43,023 nucleotides of DNA, from the NCBI GenBank assembly GCA_020631605.1, contig JAHDGZ010000008.1, positions 1 to 43,023 on the forward strand, given 5' to 3'. The notes under the pieces were generated by a model. The model was not told the DNA's origin. It made no database searches and was given only the letters and a program-made list of their open reading frames with translations. The DNA comes from a bacterium (GTDB lineage Bacteria > Patescibacteriota > Gracilibacteria > Absconditabacterales > Absconditicoccaceae). Positions 42,966-43,023 of the stretch are shown here, in pieces (position 1 is the stretch's first letter; each line of letters begins with the position of its first letter). A program made the position numbers and the translations under genes.

Positions 42966-43023
42966 ATGATTAATCTCGAGAAAAAGATTCTGATATCATA
43001 CTATCCGTGTCACACAGCACCTT
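42966..43023 (+). CDS. Possible start of a further gene (cut by window end)
   Basis: ATG 42966, 24 nt after the previous stop, opens a frame with no stop to the window edge (MINLEKKILISYYPCHTAP). Its position in a tight plus-strand operon makes it likely to be real, but 19 codons are too few to say more. Confidence 0.35.
   Translation, partial: MINLEKKILISYYPCHTAP

Noticed and set aside
1-43023. tRNA or rRNA genes
   Set aside because: I looked in the gaps for the GTTCGA-type T-loop and paired acceptor arms and saw none; GTTCGAATC near 11340 is inside elp3. A tRNA-search program would settle this.

Overview
The window reads as AT-rich bacterial DNA in which UGA is not a stop codon. Most genes are interrupted by in-frame TGA at places where the protein family has a conserved glycine: EF-G, ProRS, Elp3, the M23 HxG motif, the GT4 ExFG motif and the P-loop-like segment of the clamp-loader subunit. 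TGG is used separately for tryptophan, and every gene end seen is TAA or TAG. This is genetic code 25 (UGA = Gly), known from Absconditabacteria (SR1) and Gracilibacteria of the candidate phyla radiation (CPR). I cannot say which of the two. All long coordinates below assume UGA = Gly.

Layout. 1-1.4 kb: two small unknown genes (-) and a half-size DMT-type membrane protein (+). 1.4-3.6 kb: a 713-codon protein (-) with a C-terminal sigma-70-like module and 62-residue N-terminal repeats. 3.7-5.6 kb: three consecutive small envelope-protein cassettes (-), each with its own promoter, a gene free of UGA, and a near-identical terminator element made of overlapping palindromes. 5.6-5.9 kb: a tandemly duplicated non-coding element. 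5.9-8.5 kb: a repeat-containing exported protein, a helical unknown and a small secreted protein. 8.5-9.8 kb: recX and a DNA polymerase III delta'-like gene (-). 9.9-14.9 kb: an unknown membrane protein, elp3 and a GH73/FlgJ-type glucosaminidase (+). 14.9-15.8 kb: a putative lytic transglycosylase (-). 15.9-18.4 kb: gatC and fusA (EF-G). 18.6-19.8 kb: a secreted protein and a PrgI-like membrane protein. 19.8-24.2 kb: a GT4 glycosyltransferase, an M23 peptidase, a secreted protein and an M42 aminopeptidase. 24.3-27.1 kb: a Tat-type exported amidase of 923 residues. 27.1-28.8 kb: proS. 29-41.1 kb: a single 4046-codon giant surface protein, followed by a Cys-rich secreted protein, a multi-pass membrane protein and the start of another gene.

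The housekeeping part (fusA, gatC, proS, elp3, holB-like, recX) is ordinary and anchors the code assignment. The rest is dominated by the cell envelope: four peptidoglycan-active enzymes of different families (GH73, SLT-like, M23, amidase_2), many signal-peptide proteins and a giant calcium-loop protein. This would fit an epibiotic or predatory CPR cell that works on surfaces, but that lifestyle is inferred and not shown by the sequence. Genes are very tightly packed; four convergent pairs end within 7 nt of each other or overlap. No tRNA, rRNA, CRISPR array, insertion sequence or phage module was recognised.
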